This document shows positions 60,731-64,000 of a DNA stretch of 64,000 nt, piece after piece. The DNA comes from Paracyclopina nana. Taxonomy: Eukaryota > Arthropoda > Copepoda > Cyclopoida > Cyclopettidae. The notes below the pieces were generated by a model. It saw only the letters and a list, made by a program, of their open reading frames with translations. It was not told the DNA's origin and searched no databases. The stretch lies in NCBI GenBank assembly GCA_019096065.1, contig JAGUCH010000009.1, forward strand, positions 3,482,001 to 3,546,000, written 5' to 3'. Position 1 is the first letter of the stretch, and each line of letters begins with the position of its first letter. A program made the position numbers and the translations under genes.

Positions 60731-61114
60731 TTAGTCGAGATTATTATGCCATTGCAAAACTGGAAGTGAAGTCAACTCGTGCATCAAGGCGTTGACTAAT
60801 GGCCCAGTCGAATTTGGAATCAGCTCTCCATATTTCAGCATTTTACTCGCATTGTTATATTTCAACTTGGCCTGCTGATGAAAAGCATCATCAAATCTGA
60901 GCTCAAAATTAGGTTTATGGCCCAATCTTTTAGGTATCAAGGTCCAATCAAGAATTTTGTTGATGGCCACACATACCTGGTAATTTGTGTTGTCATCGCT
61001 TCTGATCCCCCCAAACTTGGACAGAAAAATTGTTGCTATGAGACAAAAGAGGTATGAGATTGCCTGAGAAAAGTCCCAAAAACAAAGCAAAGGGGAATAA
61101 TATTCAGCTAAAGC
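60731..61114 (-). CDS. Uncertain minus-strand ORF with signal-like segment
   Basis: I do not recognise this protein. The frame is open for 384 nt but has no upstream ATG. Inside it, a good acceptor (ACTTTTCTCAG) precedes a hydrophobic run (SYLFCLIATIFLS), and a strong donor (TACCAGGTATGTG) follows 87 nt later. A possible acceptor (CTTTTCATCAG) then leads to a 3' segment ending QWHNNLD and a stop. It could be the end of a small secreted or membrane protein whose first exon I cannot find. No poly(A) signal is close by. Chance is a real alternative. Confidence 0.25.
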   Translation of the reverse strand, partial: ALAEYYSPLLCFWDFSQAISYLFCLIATIFLSKFGGIRSDDNTNYQVCVAINKILDWTLIPKRLGHKPNFELRFDDAFHQQAKLKYNNASKMLKYGELIPNSTGPLVNALMHELTSLPVLQWHNNLD

Positions 61115-62106
61115 TCAGGAGGTGTGCAGTAAAGATGAGCATGATGAGATAGGCCAAAAAGTTCTTTTAGGGACCCAACTGCGAAGGAGATGAGAAGCTT
61201 AAAAAACTTCAGCAACAACATTAGCCATGCAAGAATGTTGCTGCCCTTTTCTTTGACAGCAACACTCTCAGCAAAGAGAGCTAGACGACGGTCAAGGCCA
61301 TATATTTTTCTGCCTACCTACATTCTTTCTGAAAAACCCTTAAAAAAGAGGATCAATAGGCAATTGTGTCTGTCTTGAATGCCAAAGAATCCAGACTAAT
61401 TTTGACATAATGAGCATTTGAAGGGAAACAGAGGCTCTCACAAAAGCAGCTCACTTTTCTTATTCTGTTCCGCAATTACTTATTAGGCTTAAGTGAAAAT
61501 AATTTGGAAGACCTCTTATCTAGGTGGAGCATCTGAGGAATGTACAATTCTTTTCATTTTTGTTCTCAGCTGAAAATTATCCTCTAGCTGGCTCTGCTGT
61601 AGTAAATGGCCTACCTGACGTCTTCTGGTAAAAAAAGAGCAAGATTTTGACCCCTGAAACCGAGCAGAGCAACCACTCAGTTTGCTATTAAGATAGCCTT
61701 ATTGGAGCAACAGAGCTACAAGGGAGAATTCCAGCTCCGAGAATGCCACCTACTTAGTAGTATAAAGTTGAAACTGTACAATAAGCTGAGAGTTGTAATA
61801 TGTGCGAAGATTCCCTTTGTGAGGTGTCATGTCAGAATCACTCACCATTCCGACTGTCACATATACTTCAAGATGCTAATCTGCTATTTTATAGCAGTTT
61901 TTATACCATTGTCCAACAATTGATATAAGTAAAAGGCCCTCCTGCCCACGAAAATATGTGGCCTTGAACAGTGGCTATAAAGGCATCCACTTGGTGGTTG
62001 GGCAGGTGACAAATCTTACAAATGGAAGAAGAAGGGTTAACAAGGCCAATTGGCAATTATTGAGATTGAGCAGCTGCAGAAGAACAGCATTCTTTTCTGG
62101 TTCTCC

Positions 62107-62114
62107 TATAAATA
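62107..62114 (+). promoter_or_regulatory. TATA-box-like site upstream of the secreted peptide gene
   Basis: CTATAAATA lies about 210 bases before the start codon at 62318, followed by a GC-richer CpG-containing stretch. The spacing would allow a 5' UTR of about 180 bases. This rests on the motif alone. Confidence 0.35.
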
Positions 62115-62317
62115 AACCAATTAAGTATTGATGGCGATGCTCTAAAAATAGACCGCTCGCAGGCGCGCGCACATCTCCTCGTAATTTGCTTCTTCCTCTA
62201 ATCTTGGCCTAATTTCCGCGAAACTATATGTATCATATGATCAAACATGGCTCTGGTGATATAAGACTACATCTCCACTACCAATCTTTGGCAGTCTTTC
62301 AATCAGATCCAAGCAGA

Positions 62318-62781
62318 ATGGAGCTGCTGCATCATTTGAAATTCATGGCAATCTTCGCCGTCCTCGTTTATTTGCCTCTCCACTCCACCTCAGCTTTCAC
62401 GAGAAAAAGTGAAATAATTCGCGACTACTTGAGTCAAGCTTTGAAGGGCGGCCACAATAATTATGCACTTCCTGTAAAGAAAAACTCGCATGAGCCTGAA
62501 TTTGAGCTACCAAGGAACATTCTGGACAGTCTTGAGCAGGTAAGACACAACTTGAAAGTGGGACTATTTTTAACGCTTAAATTGTTCTTTCTCAGTATCA
62601 GGACAACTTTTTGATGAGCGCCATGCGAGAAGCCCTGGTGCGAAGTTTCAAAGACAAAATGACAGGCACCACGATGAGTTTCGACGTGAATTCGACTCCT
62701 GACTTTTTAAGTCTCATGGAGCAACATTTCAGAGGAGATGATCTCAGCAGAAAAAGGCTCTTTTCAGCTGCCAGAGGCTAA
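62318..62781 (+). CDS. Small secreted protein, possible peptide-hormone precursor (two exons, 135 aa)
   Basis: Exons are 62318-62539 and 62596-62781 (donor CAGGTAAGA, acceptor TTCTTTCTCAG). The 56-nt intron is not a multiple of three, so splicing is needed for this reading frame. Residues 1-26 are a clear signal peptide (hydrophobic MAIFAVLVYLPL, likely cut after HSTSA). The mature part has no cysteine and contains amphipathic helical stretches. Basic sites include RK at 29-30, KK at 54-55 and RKR at 126-128. Cleavage after RKR would release LFSAARG, whose final Gly could serve for C-terminal amidation, giving LFSAAR-amide. I know no neuropeptide with this sequence, so the hormone idea is an inference. 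The ATG at 62318 is preferred over in-frame ATGs at 62228 and 62237 because it places the signal peptide at the N-terminus. Confidence 0.68.
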
Positions 62782-64000
62782 ACTAGTTGTTGTCGTCGTT
62801 CCAATGATAAAGCAATTGCATGGATTAACTTGAAATACATCGCAGAGGGGAGGCACATCCTGAATTTACTGAATTCTTTTGTCTCATCCATTATAAATGT
62901 GTATATACACGTAGATACTGCACTTTAAAAGCTGCTAATGACACTGCTAAAAGCTAAGTTCACAAGTTTTTTTTACTAGAGGAGGTTTTTTGAATTGCCA
63001 TCAGAGCTACTTAGCAACTGACTACAACCCTAATTTTGGACCATTTTGTTCTCCAGCTCTCGAGTTTTTCCACCCAAAAAAGCTACGGCCCTTTGGGGAC
63101 AACTGTCATACCAGTCTTTGTGTGTTTTACTTCAAACCAGTGATTAAAGTCTTGCCAAATTGGCTCATTAGCTAAAGCTTCTTCAGCTCTTTTGGCTGCC
63201 TCAGTATGCTGCTATATTTTGAAACCCAAGCTTCTGCTTTCTTGGTAGGGGGTAAGTTGGGATTTGTCAAAAGTTATTGACAGCAGCCCCACAAATACTA
63301 CGTAATTCTCTCAGCATCTTGTTTTTCCCATGTTTGCCCAACTAGTTGACATGTAGTATGATCCAGGCTGGAATTTGCATACTAATCCAAACCAGGAGCT
63401 GAGGAAGTTCTCAAACATTCCAATCGTGTCATGGAGAAGCTCATTCAAATATATCAACCTGTCAGTCAAGACATAAGTGCTAATGTACATAATGCCTACT
63501 TCTCACAACATTGTTGACGACAAACTTGAACCCAGGGGTCAACAAGCTCTTGCAAAATATTGGATATCATAAAAACTGAAAATTCCACAACAAAGCTAGA
63601 ATTGGCTTTATTGGGCTACACTTAAAGATAATTTTATCTGAGCAGTGAATGCAGACAATGCAACTTAGTTAAGGTTTCTTCTTTTTTTCTAGATCACTGA
63701 AGAGATCATCAAAGATGCAGCTGTAATAAACAACCCAGAAAGGTTCTTGTGCCAGATCTCACGCCAGACTACTTTAGTGGCACAATAGGTTTGTGTTGCT
63801 GGTGATTAGGAGCACAAAGGAGTGAGAAATGTGGATTTAAATTAAAGAAACCTTGATTCCCATGGCAAGGGTCAACTGCAGGTTTTTTGTTGTTACTGGT
63901 AAATGTGGTCACACTTTGGGCAGGAAGGCTGAAGACGAATGGGAAATCATTAACGGATACAACCCTAAATTTTCGCCTATGTTTTACGTTGTTCATTGGG
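62782..64000. other. Right-end non-coding sequence
   Basis: This is the 3' flank of the secreted peptide gene plus AT-rich DNA. No AATAAA is close to the stop. The open segment at 63769-63996 (-) has no supporting feature. Nothing further is evident. Confidence 0.35.

Larger units (their letters stand above)
48759..62317. other. 13.5-kb intergenic stretch
   Basis: The first 200 bases, GC-richer than the rest, are the likely promoter of cyclin copy C. A GC-richer patch near 56330-56470 ends in a good donor (AAAATGAGGTAAGA) and could be a 5' non-coding exon. A minus-strand ORF at 60731-61114 is described separately. No other segment combines an open frame with splice signals and protein-like composition. 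Confidence 0.4.

Noticed and set aside
1-64000. CRISPR array, bacterial operon or rRNA
   Set aside because: No regularly spaced short repeats are present. The genes have spliceosomal introns, and no rRNA-like sequence was seen.

Overview
This is a piece of animal nuclear DNA, most likely from an arthropod and possibly a crustacean. All host genes have GT-AG introns, and several introns are only 56-62 nt. They include D-type cyclins, an atypical dual-specificity phosphatase and a SET/MYND protein with an arthropod-style Cys cluster. There is also a eukaryotic tRNA-Arg and a BEL/Pao LTR element. The DNA is AT-rich and mostly non-coding outside the genes. I cannot name the species.

Layout. 1-2.3 kb: a possible Cys-rich terminal exon, a Harbinger-type MITE, an uncertain ORF and an array of three long palindromes. 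2.3-4.5 kb (+): D-type cyclin copy A. 9.2-10.4 kb (+): D-type cyclin copy B. 10.5-11.0 kb (-): a probable last coding exon of an unrecognised gene. 11.4-21.4 kb (+): a young BEL/Pao element with 250-bp LTRs, a Gag-Pol ORF and an extra 3' ORF. 21.5-22.5 kb (-): a five-exon VHR-like phosphatase. 23.9-25.6 kb (+): a three-exon SET/MYND protein. 32.5-35.0 kb (+): a five-exon secreted protein built mainly of one repeated, unrecognised module, with introns near the module borders. 43.5 kb (-): tRNA-Arg(CCT). 46.0-48.8 kb (-): D-type cyclin copy C. 62.3-62.8 kb (+): a two-exon, Cys-free secreted protein ending in a dibasic site plus a short Gly-terminated peptide. The remaining long stretches show no gene I can support.

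The most striking feature is the set of three divergent D-type cyclin genes within about 46 kb. All have the same three-exon structure with both introns at matching codons, in phase 0. They differ in their regulatory motifs. A has both an N-terminal Rb-binding LxCxE and a C-terminal TPT motif. B has only TPT. C has only LxCxE. This suggests a local duplication followed by division of regulatory inputs.

All exon boundaries were read by eye from splice signals and frame continuity. No transcript or database evidence was available. Protein lengths are for the spliced models.
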